Assembly: GCA_029204225.1 (NCBI GenBank)
Contig: CM055095.1
Location: 65,782,250-65,846,249, forward strand
Direction: 5' to 3'
Length of the DNA stretch: 64,000 nt
Origin: Diphasiastrum complanatum
Lineage: Eukaryota; Streptophyta; Lycopodiopsida; Lycopodiales; Lycopodiaceae
Position 1 is the stretch's first letter; every line of letters begins with the position of its first letter. Made by a program: the position numbers and the translations under genes. Positions 35,080 through 49,878 of this stretch are shown here, piece after piece. Under the pieces are notes generated by a model that saw only the letters and a program-made list of their open reading frames with translations, did not search any database and was not told where the DNA came from.

Positions 35080-35640
35080 TCAATATCTTGCAATTGTATC
35101 CCTAGCCATGGCTTCTACATGAAACCATTGCAACAGGGTTCGGACACATCTATTGTAAGTTAAAAAACCTCTATGAAAACAAAATAAACATCCAAGAAAT
35201 AAATGTGCTGCTAACAAACCCTTGTGAAACTTGTCGAATTTCCAACTTACAACTTCCACATCATCCTTGTCCTCATCAACCATTGACGTCGGTACACGGC
35301 TAGGTTTATCTGCATCGAACACCAAAATTCAGATGACTGCCTATAAACATGAAAAAACAAAAAAAAGAGTTTTTGTTCAATATAGTGTAAATGATGCGAG
35401 GTACATCAAAATAATAGTTTGTTTAAAACATACCAAAATGATGTTGTGCAAGATCCACAACCATGGAATCCATGTCCATGGCAATGCAATGTTTGCATGA
35501 AGACCTACATGCATAGATACTAGTTCCGCAACCTACAAAAAGATCACTCACCACAACACCTTTTTGATATTGCAACTCTACCATGAATCTCATAAAATGA
35601 GAACTCTTTTCAATGCCACCTCTGGTTGGGGACAAATTGT
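35080..35640 (-). pseudogene. DNA-methyltransferase-like gene fragment, two exons (copy A)
   Basis: The minus-strand exon at about 35630-35428 reads RGGIEKSSHFMRFMVELQ, then GVVVSDLFVGCGTSIYACRS and KHCIAMDMDS. This fits the C-terminal half of beta-class N4-cytosine/N6-adenine methyltransferases: an EK block, then motif I (DxFxGxGT) and the acidic residue at the end of the next strand. After HHFGM there is a GT donor (near 35427) and a likely AG acceptor near 35325, then an acidic exon (DADKPSRVPTSMVDEDKDD). The catalytic SPPY/DPPY half is not visible. A homologue is at 54.3 kb. Host or transposon origin is unknown. Confidence 0.5.
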
Positions 35641-36195
35641 TTTATGACATATACAGTACTAGGTAAGTAGTGGGTGAGAATGTTAGATGAGCTACAAAAG
35701 AGAGTTTCTGTCCACATTTTCACAATCTCTCATTGGCTAGGGAGGTGAGTAACCTAAGTGACATGCCCATCAGCAAGTCCGTGAAAAAAGTAGCATAAAA
35801 AGAAAAACCCTAAATTCACAAAAATACTTGCATCTATAAATCTAAAGCATTTATTGGACGGAGCGAGATGAAAAAATAGATACAAACGAATTTATTGCAT
35901 AAAGCAAAATATTCAAAAACTTACAATCATATTCAAGCTTCCACCTCTAATTTGTAGGATGAATGAAGTAGGGGTGGTGAAAAGAAAATTGAAAGATCAA
36001 TTGTATAGAGTACGTCTCATGTGAATATTTCAAGATACCGAGGTGCAATGAAGTCAGTCAAGAAAGTTCATGCACAATAGCTAAAGCATGGCAACATGAT
36101 GTGGTATCCTATGACACACCTGATGCATGCCAAGGTTTTGTTTGAGGTGAGTCACACATGAACGTGAAAGCTCATTGGTCTAATATAAGCATCCA
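35641..36195. other. No gene recognised
   Basis: AT-rich stretch. Upstream exons of the minus-strand methyltransferase-like fragment could lie here, but none is readable. Confidence 0.4.
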
Positions 36196-36612
36196 AAGGA
36201 GGCCAAAGAAGAGGATGATGCATCAAGCTCAAAGGACAAGTCAAAGCAGAAATGCTTCTTTTGTGGAAAGAAGGGGCATTATGCATCTAAATGCTACAAG
36301 AGGCTAAGAGCACAAGTGGAGGAGGTCAAACAAGAAAACCTTGCAAAGGAGGATGGTGATGATGAAGTAGATTTATTCTTGATGGCATCTACATCTTCAC
36401 CAACAAGCAATAGCGATTCAAGAGACAATTGGTGGATCGACAGTGGGGCTAGCTCCCACATGTCTTGTGAAAAGGACTTTTTCTCAACCTTACACTCTTT
36501 CAATGATGCTAAAAAGTTTGTCTTTATTATTGCAAATGATGAAGAGTGTTTGTTCTTGTTCTTTATGAAAAGTTCATTCAAATTTTTCTTAATTACAATA
36601 AATTTCAAGTAG
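36196..36612 (+). pseudogene. Copia Gag zinc knuckle and protease fragment
   Basis: The frame carries a complete CCHC knuckle (CFFCGKKGHYASKC) followed by the protease site WWIDSGASSHMSCEKDFF and FSTLHSFNDAKKFV. The same family, in the opposite orientation, lies at 44.6-45.7 kb (WWIDSGSSSHMS, FFSTLLSCND). Homology stops near 36540. It is a small intact-frame piece of a dead element. Confidence 0.8.
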
Positions 36613-37672
<1,060 letters not shown>

Positions 37673-37682
37673 TAGTTGTGAG

Positions 37683-37701
37683 TGCCCGTCATTGACGGGC
37701 A
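37683..37701 (-). repeat. Helitron 3' hairpin
   Basis: Nine complementary base pairs around a single central base, lying seven bases before CTAG on the minus strand. This is the canonical Helitron transposition-termination structure. Confidence 0.75.
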
Positions 37702-37860
37702 ATGGAAGGCGATCTAGGTGGCGGCCGATGATTTGGAAATTCAGAATGTCGTTGATGGACGATGATTTTTCCGATCTAGGTGGCGGTGGTCCCTATGCGG
37801 CCTAAATGTGGTCCTTACGCGACGGTCCTTATACGGCCTATATGCGGTCCCTACGCCTTT

Positions 37861-37950
37861 GTTCAGACCATATGTAGCCGTATGTGCTTTGTTTAGACCA
37901 TATGTAGCCGTATGTGCTTCGTTCAGACCGTATGTAGCCGTATGTGCTTC
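37861..37950. repeat. 30-bp tandem repeat, three copies
   Basis: Three consecutive 30-base units of GTT(C/T)AGACC(A/G)TATGTAGCCG followed by TATGTGCTT(T/C). Copies differ at three positions at most. Confidence 0.92.
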
Positions 37951-38040
37951 ATATGTGATCACAATCGTTGACTTTGCGGTCCTTTGTGATGAATGTGGTC
38001 GTATGCAGTCAAGATGGGATCCTTTGTTGTATGAGAGGGA

Positions 38041-39500
<1,460 letters not shown>

Positions 39501-39504
39501 TAGC

Positions 39505-39663
<159 letters not shown>

Positions 39664-39709
39664 ATTAAGAGACATTGTAAATTTTTCGAATACAAATTTT
39701 CAACCAGTT

Positions 39710-40120
39710 TCAAAACATCGTATAAATGTCATCACTTAAATCTAATACCATTACCTGGCTACACATCAAGGTATCTAACATTTCCTCAAAGGCAGACACA
39801 CTAATCGTGCTGCCATTCCTATAAACATATCTTAAATTACTAAGTAGCAAATCTACATCTAAAAGCAAACTAAAACTCTGTGGATATATGCCAATCATGC
39901 TCTCTTCACTGATCAAATAACTATCATATAACTCTAACAACCAAATGGTTGTGCTGCAAAAGATATGATCTCCGTCGCCAAGCAGCTCCCTAAACTCCAT
40001 GAAAAATTGACGATGATTCACCATCAAGTTCACCATCTGCACAAACACACAGGTGGCCAACTGTAATAGACGACATACAAAATCTAATGTACAAATAACA
40101 AATAAAAGAATATGCGACAC
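39710..40120 (-). other. Unassigned open frame within the Helitron 3' part
   Basis: A 136-codon minus-strand frame with no recognised motif, located between the GA tract and the helicase end. It may be captured or filler sequence; I cannot support a function. Confidence 0.2.
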
Positions 40121-40360
40121 GACATGACTAAAATGTAATTTTTGTCATGTTTTTTTAAAAAAAAATGTAATATGACTCAAAATAATGAGTTATCAGAATG
40201 GAAATTGTGAGTATTGTTTACAAACATAAAGATGCATGCTAATAAAACATGACAAACTATTAAGTTGATCTACAAAGTAAAGCAAATACCTTGCTCAAAA
40301 ATACTTGTTTGCTTTGCCATGAACTACGTCTGTTTGTTGTGTGACACTTAATGCCAATGT

Positions 40361-40455
40361 AAACCATAACCAAAACCCTAAACCTAATCTAACTCTAGCT
40401 ATACTCTAATTCTAAACCTAACTCTAATGTAACCCTAACCATAACAGTAACCCTT
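40361..40455. repeat. Degenerate telomere-like repeats
   Basis: AACCCTAAACC, AACTCTA, AACCTAACTCTAA and AACCCTAACC units resemble the plant telomere repeat CCCTAAA and its C(C/T)CTAA variants. About a dozen imperfect units lie in 95 bp, ~100 bp past the helicase C-terminal remnant. Confidence 0.6.
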
Positions 40456-40559
40456 GGTCCAAAACAAATACTACAACACTTCAGAATATACAATGTTTTG
40501 AGTGAACCTCGCCACTCCTGCTCCATCTGTAAATTGGCCATCAGTATTAGTAATCAACT

Positions 40560-41664
40560 TGTACACTTTCGACATTTTGCACTCTTGATAGTGCAACATA
40601 CAGCTGACCATGACTAATAGTCTCCATAGTCTACCCCTACGCCTTGTTTATTGTCATGGCGAATGCCGCTCTAATAGGAAATTGTACTCGCCGCAATTCA
40701 AACAACAATTCTGAAGCACTTGACACCAAAGGGATCCGTGGAATGAGGACTCTACTCCCAATATTCCTATCAGTAACTATCTCTGCGTCTATGACTTGTC
40801 TATCCAATGTACGAACGATGAGTCTCGTACCATTGCACAATCCTTTGTGCAATGCGATGGACCGCAACAACATCACTACCATGCCAACCTTTAGCACCAA
40901 TCTATGTGGCCCTGAGGACATCCACTTGGTTGCAGACTATTTAGAAACTCTACTGGGTACACATGAGAGTCATCTTGTTCAACAACGCTATCAGCACTAT
41001 AAAATGTGTAACCATCCCACAGAAGTTCCTCTACAACGTTCGCATTGACCTTGTCCACGTCTGAATTCAATGGGTTAATATTGCTCGACTCCTCAAAAAG
41101 TAAACATCCATGTAACGTTGTGCAATATCAGGAAAAGTGAATGATATCAATTCACGCATATCACGCGTCCTTAGGCACATATCATCTGGGAAAGAAATCA
41201 AATCCAAACTATGATGCCTGAATGTGCGCTCACGACCATCTCCAATGCTCAACAAATACTCTGCAAACCTTGACTACTCATTTCTATCAACACCCTCCAC
41301 ACTCATCACGCGCATGTTTGTTGATAATTTATGCACCTCCATATATTTCCACAAACGTGAGTACTTCAATGAAGCACTCACAATTTGAGCACGACTGTCT
41401 CTTCGTACCACTAGAAGAACCTGACGAAAATCACCATAAAAAACAATAGGAACTCCTCCAAATGGAGTGTCCATGCCCAATATATCTCGTAGCGACCGAT
41501 CCACGCACAATAGCATACTTATATACCATCGGAGCCTCATCCCAAATAATGAATTGACATGCCATCAAAAGTCTACCTAACGGAGATTGCTTCGAGATGT
41601 TGCATGTCGAGCTTTCATTCAATTCTGTCGGAGGAATCTTAAATCCCTCACTAAAATACACCAA
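40560..41664 (-). pseudogene. Helitron PIF1-type helicase domain, P-loop missing
   Basis: In order on the minus strand: GFKIPPTELNESSTCNISKQ, Walker B FIIWDEAPM, VPIVFYGDFRQVLLVV, HKLSTNMRV, LLSIGDGRE, LKVGMVVMLLR with LCNGTRLIVRTL, AAFAMTINKA, and in a shifted frame HGQLYVALSRV. These are helicase motifs II to VI of Helitron helicases. The Walker A (GKT) segment is absent: Rep-end sequence runs straight into FKIP. Stops interrupt, for example at QG after MTINKA. Confidence 0.88.
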
Positions 41665-43850
41665 CTCCTGTCCAGGAAGATGGACTGCTAGTCAGGTCAC
41701 AACTGGCTTATGAACACTCATAGAAAACCCAAATAGTTGCCAGCAAGCCTCACTCGCAGAAAAATATCGAGCATTCAAGAATTGCTCTATCTCATTCATT
41801 GACCCTGCTATCTGACCACCAACCTCCATAGCCTCCGCCATAATCATATCTGGTCCCTTGTACACATACTTGTACATATACTTCACACTGCGTATATGTA
41901 CGCATATCTCCATGTTGATGTGACATTGAAAATGTAGTGTCAACCATTTGTTATATGGTACTACCCACCTGTTGTCTAAATCTACTCCACGTGATCAGAC
42001 CTTCACTCCATTGTCCCTACATCTATACGAAAGATACTCGTTCACTATCGATGTTTCATCAATGAAACTCCTTGGATAGTTTTTCGAACATTTTCCATTC
42101 TTCATGCACGGCGCATTTGGAAAAGATGTTCCACATGGCCCGTGCATCATACATGTTTTCACTATCTCATACAACTCCAAATCATCCTCCCTCAAAGATA
42201 TCTCTGCGCACACCATACGATCATAATCTCCAACAGTGATGGGTTTGCTTCGCTCCTCTAATATAATCAGCAAGTGTGTATGAGGCAATCCTCTCTTTTG
42301 GAGCTCGACGACATGAAGCCTTCCTATAATGCGCCCAAATATTCCTTCCTCCTTCAACAAATGAATCAAATGTTGGAGCTTCAAGTTAAAAACTCTTGAC
42401 ACCAAATCCGGCCTATCTAAGGGTGTCTACTGAAATCTCAACTCACGTATCACTTCTAACCAGTTTGGGTTTGCTGACATCGTGATAAACAGATCAGGAG
42501 AACCCAACTCCCTAATGATAGCCATAGCATCTTGGTACTGTTGATGCATATGACATGGAATATAAAATGATGGAAGGACTATCCGTTGCCCTATGTCGCT
42601 AGCCGAATGAGCTCCAAGAGCATCAATGATACCACTATGAATCTCTCTACGAAATCTATCTCAATTGTTATAGATGTAGTTCATGTTGTTCTGCACCATT
42701 TTTGCTACCATGTCACACATATACTATTGTAGTAGCCTTCCACCCAAATGTATAGGTGAAACATGCTCTGTTCGAACCTGAAAATGGTAGCTATAAAACT
42801 CTCGAATAGTGACAACTTTGTGTCCACCCTCTGAATGCTCTTCATGAGGGTCAAAATGTACACCATGAATATCATCATCATCACCATGTGAATCCTCTCT
42901 CACATGCACATGGGGGATCCCCTGATACCACCTGTCGGTACTGTAAGGAAAGAGAAGAACAAAATGCAATGGGTCATACGATGAATGATGCTCCGTAATA
43001 TGCTGCAAATCATCCTGAATGGAGTGCAATATGATATCCCGCATTTCGTCACTTGGGGTCTCATCTATAGGCATAAGCACGACAATCTCATTGCTTGTAG
43101 GACATTGAATTGACTATTGGCTCTGCTCTACAAACAACCAGACACTATGCAGAGACAAATATCCTTCGTAACGTTCTCACGCATGATTAGAGAAATGTTC
43201 TTAAAACGTTGAGCAAATGGATTCACCTCCATCATCATGCTCTACAAAAGAGAGAGAACATCACGTCTAAGCTTGGGGTTCAAAGATAATCTTTGATCTA
43301 TTTGTAGATCATCACCATCCATGATGTAGATCTCTGAAAAAGAAGGTCTATCTACAGGCAACAAACCACCACTATGATGATACAACCAACCTGACACTCA
43401 AAATGTATATGCACCACCTATGGAACTAGCAGTGGATCTATCTAGATTCATACCAAGAGAAGCAAAGGCCAATGAGTTATTATAACTCCGCACATTTTTT
43501 CTAAAATGAACTCCAACGTCATCAGAAGATGTGTACAACTCGTGGAGCTCAAGAGGGGGTGAAGGCATCAATGGCAAACGCACCTTGCCTTTCATGCAAC
43601 AAAAAGATGAACTTTTTTCCGGTTTCCACTGTAGGGCTGAACGACGACTACACACAAATTACATTCCTCCCAAATCATGACACACGGGTGTTTGAGATGA
43701 TCTACCTACCTCAAACAAACTTCCTCGAGCATGCGTAGACATAATTCTATCCAAATGTCTCTTTTTTGTGTAATACCTACGTCGCAACCTTAGAGTCCGC
43801 TTCATTCTGGACTCTACCTCAGGGGTCATATAAGACGGGTTGCTACGCAC
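41665..43850 (-). pseudogene. Helitron Rep (HUH endonuclease) and N-terminal domain
   Basis: The N-terminal Helitron-like block reads CCMKGKVRLPLMPSPPLELH and HFRKNVRSYNNSLAFASLG; then VLMPIDETPSDEMRDI, SSYDPLHFVLLFPY, YQDAMAIIRELGSPDLFITM with SANPNW, then RPDLVSRVFNLKL. The HUH site is VVELQKRGLPHTHLLI, and CMKNGKCSKNYPRSF follows. The catalytic tyrosine region is YMYKYVYKGPD. Rep nicks and joins single-stranded DNA in rolling-circle transposition. At least five frame breaks or stops separate these blocks. Confidence 0.9.
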
Positions 43851-44421
43851 TTCCTCTCGAGTAACGATAGCTACCGATCTTGGACCACTCCTATCAAAAT
43901 ATCTCTTCCTTGCGTAATATCTACGTCACAGACTTTTAACCCTCTCCGTTCTAGACTCTACCTCTGGAGTCCTATATGACAGGTGATTACGCACAACCTC
44001 AAGTGTAACAAATGCTACTAAAGTCAATTCTACTCCCTCTAATTCTTCTCTGTCTCTCACGAACGGACAAACCCTCTCTATACTATCAACATTGGACATC
44101 GAATCCAATGTTGTGGTGGAATGATATGGACACCTATAGGCCCTACTTCAGATGTACTCGACACAACATCATATGGCAACTCAAACCCACCTACAGACAA
44201 ACCGATATCCACTCCACTATCATCAACAACACTAGAAACAGTGCAAAAATAAGATCCATCCCTACTAATCAGCTCCTGCACCTGCTCCAACTGGTATGGA
44301 ATTAGTCTCCTCCTCACTCTTTTCCCTCTCACTACTCTACCTCTCCTCTCCGATGCAGACTCTAACTCTAACGTACTACAGGTGGGATCACAACGAACAT
44401 GATCTGGCGTCCCACCAATAC

Positions 44422-44549
<128 letters not shown>

Positions 44550-44580
44550 TTATGATCAAAAGAAGATGGCAGCGACAACA

Positions 44581-45741
44581 CTAAGCAAATTTTAAAAAAG
44601 CATGGAACATACAATACATTATTAGATCTATCCTCTTAGATGATCCTAAGCACAATAGAATATATCCAATACCATCTATTTTACATTCTTGATCACTAAC
44701 AGTGTATATAGATTTCTTAGAATCATTACAAGAAAGTAAAGTAGAGAAAAAGTCCTTGTTGAATGACATGTGAGAACTAGACCCACTATCAATCCACCAT
44801 ATGTCTTTGCTTGAAGTTGGATTTGATGCTACCATCAAGGATGTATTGAAACCATCCTCTTCCTCCTTCTCATGTGCAAGATTTACATGATCTTCATTCC
44901 CTTGAGCATTCTTCTTTTTAAAGCATTCAGAAGCAAGTGTCCTTTCTTTCCACAAAAGAAACACTTTAACTTTGCTTTGTTCTTGTACTTTTCTTTGGAG
45001 GTAGATCCACCATCTTTTCCCTCGACCTCCTTGCCTTGGTGCTTCTTGGATGGTTGGAACTATTTTCCTACCTTTGGATGTGAAGTTTTCCCTATCATAA
45101 CCACCTTGTAGTGACATAGACCCCATCCTTGCTTTGAGATGTAGCATCCTACTCTCCTTGGCCACAAGTACATTATGTAACTTGTCAATTGTGGGAAGCT
45201 GGTCTTAAATGGCAAATTATTGAACAAGATTGGTGACCTCATCACCGAGTCCATTCAAAATTACTTGTGCCAATTTATTATCTTGGATTTTATCTCCAAT
45301 TGAAGCCATTTCTTTGTTCAAAGATTTAATTCTTAGCATATATTCTTGTGCACTCTCTCCACTTCCCTTCATGCTTTGGAGCACTTGATTCCTTAGCATG
45401 AGTATCCTAGATGTGTTATTGTATTCATAAATGCCTTTTAATGAATCCCAAGCCTCTTTGTCTAAGACACAAGAAGCTACCTCTTTCAAGAGGTCATTGC
45501 TTACATTCAATTATAGACAATGCAAGGCCAATCTAGCCTTCTTCTTGTATTTTACTTGTTCTTGACCTCCTTGAGGTTCTGCCTCCTCTCCAAGAACTGT
45601 ATCATAGAGGTCATGAATCACCATTAGTGATTCCATCCTCACTTTCCATATGGAATAATTTGTGGATGTTAGTCTCTCACAAGATTCTAACAAGAATCCA
45701 CCCATGGTTGACATAATGAATGAATTGCTTATGAAATGCAC
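44581..45741 (-). pseudogene. Copia Gag and protease
   Basis: From 45741: ERLTSTNYSIWKVRMESLMV with VHDLYDTV-like sequence, then after a stop KEVASCVLDKEAWDSLKGIY, LRNQVLQSMKGSGES, QEYMLRIKSLNKEMASIGDK and ILNGLGDE. After further breaks the zinc knuckle appears with a 1-base loss (CFFCGKKGH in one frame, ASEC in another). Protease WWIDSGSSSHMSFNKDF is in frame. Coding homology ends near 44630. The family is the same as the 36.2-kb fragment. Confidence 0.85.
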
Positions 45742-46276
45742 AAAGATTTCTTGAAAATGAATGATCTAAGATAGAATTCTAACTCACTAAGAATCTTCTA
45801 GTCTTGGCCCAATAAAACTAGCCCAAGCTTGGATGATGGTATAATAGATTTACTCAAAATTCCTAGCAATTCACTCCCTCAAAAGTTGATTCTAGCACAC
45901 TCTTGCTTGAATTAACTTCACCCTCTCAAGATCTGAACAAATCAGATTTAATGAACTGATATAATGCTTCAAAAAAAATGCATAAATGATTCAAACATCT
46001 ATTACATCATTAGCATTTGATAGATTGAACCTAGATCTAGACAATGCACTAAAAAGCTTGAAATTTAGACAAGTATGCAAGATTTTGGACAAAAACAAAG
46101 ATGGAGTATGGTCTCACACGTGTGGACAATACACTTGAAGCCCACAACTCGATTTGAACCAAAACTTATGATGTTATCACTCTCTTTAAGCTCGTCTACT
46201 CAAGATTAGATCAAAAAACACAAAATTCCAATAATTTTGATATGATCAATGCTTCAATTACATCCCTCTTGTACCA

Positions 46277-46289
46277 AGCTCTGATACCA
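46277..46289 (-). other. Copia primer-binding site
   Basis: The minus strand reads TGGTATCAGAGCT, the standard plant copia PBS. It lies ~540 bp before the gag start, in correct orientation. Confidence 0.88.
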
Positions 46290-46291
46290 CA

Positions 46292-46860
46292 TGAATTTTT
46301 TGAGTTTTGGACAATGATTGATTAGTCCAATCAATCCTCAAGAGGTGTTGATTGCCAAATCAAGTGATCTAACGAGTTTTATTGATTAGATCAAGATCTA
46401 GATGTAAATCTTAAACTATTTAGCAAGATCAACAAATGTAATGTTCAATAAACAAGTTGACTTATGCTACTAGCTAGAATCCAACTACTAGTCTCCTTGA
46501 AAATAGGAATCTTCCCTTAAAAATAGGATCTAGGAGAATATATACGTCTTATCTAGTACAACTAGCTTCACACGTGTGAACAACATCTAGCATGTGGGAG
46601 CATTTACTCATTCACATGGAAGTGCTAGCTACATACAAGGAAATAGTGCCAAATGGCAATTTCATAGATTCTAGTCAAGAAACTAGTTCACACTTGTGTA
46701 GATTGATCCAACTTAAATCCAACTATATACAAGTACTCTTCTGGCTTCCATTCACATGTGGGAACAGGCTCCACATGTGTGGGATCATAATGTGAACATT
46801 AACCATGAGATCAACATGTTTGATCTACAAGTTAGAAGTGACATTTTAACATGAACCTCT
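46292..46860 (-). mobile_element. 5' LTR region of the minus-strand copia element
   Basis: The LTR's 3' end is set by the PBS: two bases after it, TGAATTTT begins on the plus strand. The other LTR end is not clear; I place it near 46860 only by the end of similar composition. It contains several CACACGTGTG/CACATGTG palindromes (46569, 46689, 46753, 46772), and one more lies at 46115 in the leader. Confidence 0.5.
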
Positions 46861-46949
46861 TAAATCTGAAGTCTGACATGAAAGCGCGCAATGAAGAGGT
46901 CAGTCACTGATCTCCATAGTGGAGCACAAAAATAAAAAAAGAATCACAT

Positions 46950-48430
<1,481 letters not shown>

Positions 48431-48469
48431 GTAGGTAACCAAAAAACTAGTCACAAGCCAAAATATGGA

Positions 48470-49438
48470 TTGATCCATCAATGGTTTTCACATGATTCCA
48501 TAAGTCTTCTTACCACAAGAAACATTCATCCATGTCGGGATTGTCCACTAAGGGATCAAAGAAAAGTAGCTATGACTACTTCCTGCTTGCATCGACAAAC
48601 TCCATATGACCATACGAATCCACCCACTGAGACGCTGCAATGCAAACAAAACATTCTAGTGCCACCTGATTATGAATCAGAGGAGAACGAAAGGAATGTG
48701 ACAAAAATCCCAAAGCATGTTGACACGACCACAAGTGAATCACCAACGTCATAGAAGACAGAGTGGGTAAAATTTCTCCAACCAAGGATAGCGAAAGAAG
48801 TCAAGAAATTGGCAACAGATGCAGTCCAGCGAGTTTTACCGAGCCTCCTAAAACAATCCTTGCAACAACTTCTGGTCGATGAATCACAAAGGGAACCAAT
48901 GTCAACACTGCCTCTTGAATGGAAAATGACCCAGAGTCAACACAAAGCTACATGCATGCAGCCATCAACAAAACAGTGCTTTGAGAAGGGAAAGACTAAG
49001 GTTGGAGATTTCCCTCTACATTTGACACCAACCAATAGCAAGATTCAACCAAAGTCTAAATGTTTCACTCAGCAACAGACCACCACAAAGCTAAATCCAG
49101 ATGTCACATTGCTTAAACGGCCAAATCCAGAGAATCCAAGCCCAATTAGGCCTCCAGTCCAGCAAGCACCAGTGCGTACAACGACAACACCTTGTCCTCA
49201 ATTTGTAAGATTGACTGCGGAGGAAAGTCATCAGGTTCAAGCATACCACTACTTGGATCGACAAAGTAGTCAAACGAGCACGTCGTATCCACATTACAAA
49301 TTGGGAGAGCCTATGACGTTGGGACCAGTTATGCCAATCTATGAGGATCCAGTTTTATCTTGGGATACTCTGGTGGAATGCCTCAACTACCCAATTGTTG
49401 ATGAACAAGGTTATCCGGAATGGGTACATTATAAGTAG
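48470..49438 (+). CDS. Unrecognised open frames, possibly the Gag region of the following gypsy element
   Basis: The main frame (48809-49438, 209 codons) has a helical start (AVQRVLPSLLKQSLQQLLVD), a Q/T/P-rich middle and a folded-looking end with PVMPIYEDPVLSWDTLVECL and DEQGYPEWVHYK. I know no family for it. It lies directly upstream, same strand, of a 149-bp repeat and gypsy RT. No zinc knuckle or protease is visible. Confidence 0.35.
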
Positions 49439-49587
49439 GATAATAAGTGCGAGGGCACTAGCGTTCTGTGTGTGTAAGCCCAACCAATGAGCACAAGTAG
49501 CAAGTTGTAATTTCTAGGAATAAGAGACTAGGGGCTTAAAACTCTAAAATGACATTAGAGGCCCTAAGTCAAGTTGCAAATAAAAAA
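49439..49587 (+). repeat. LTR-like repeat fragment, second copy of the 15.5-kb repeat
   Basis: The segment begins ATAATAAGTGCGAGGG and matches 15534-15680 closely to GTTGCAAATAA. It separates the unrecognised frame from gypsy RT, replacing protease and the first part of RT. Only the first ~149 bases are present. Confidence 0.85.
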
Positions 49588-49878
49588 CGACTAAGGATGC
49601 CATTCGGTCTAACAAATGCACCAGCCACTTTTTGCACGTTGATGAACAACATTTTCAAGACTGCCTGGATGAATTTGTCATTGTATACATTGATGATATC
49701 TTAGTATTTGGCTGGAGTCTCAAAGATCACATTAAACATTTAAGGGAGCTGCGTGTTCATAAAAAGAGAGAAATGTGTGTTTGTGGTAGACGAAGTTGAT
49801 TTCCTTGGACATGTTATAGGCTACGGATGGATTCGAATGGATTCTAAGAAGATCAAGGCTATCTTGGATTGGCTAGCA
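49588..49878 (+). pseudogene. Ty3/gypsy RT fragment
   Basis: Starts RLRMPFGLTNAPATFCTLMN, the RT palm motif, then a frame-shifted stretch that still shows YIDDI in another frame near 49690, and continues FIKREKCVFVVDEVDFLGHV and ILDWLA. Homology then stops at a ~1.15-kb insertion and resumes at 51.05 kb. Confidence 0.85.
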
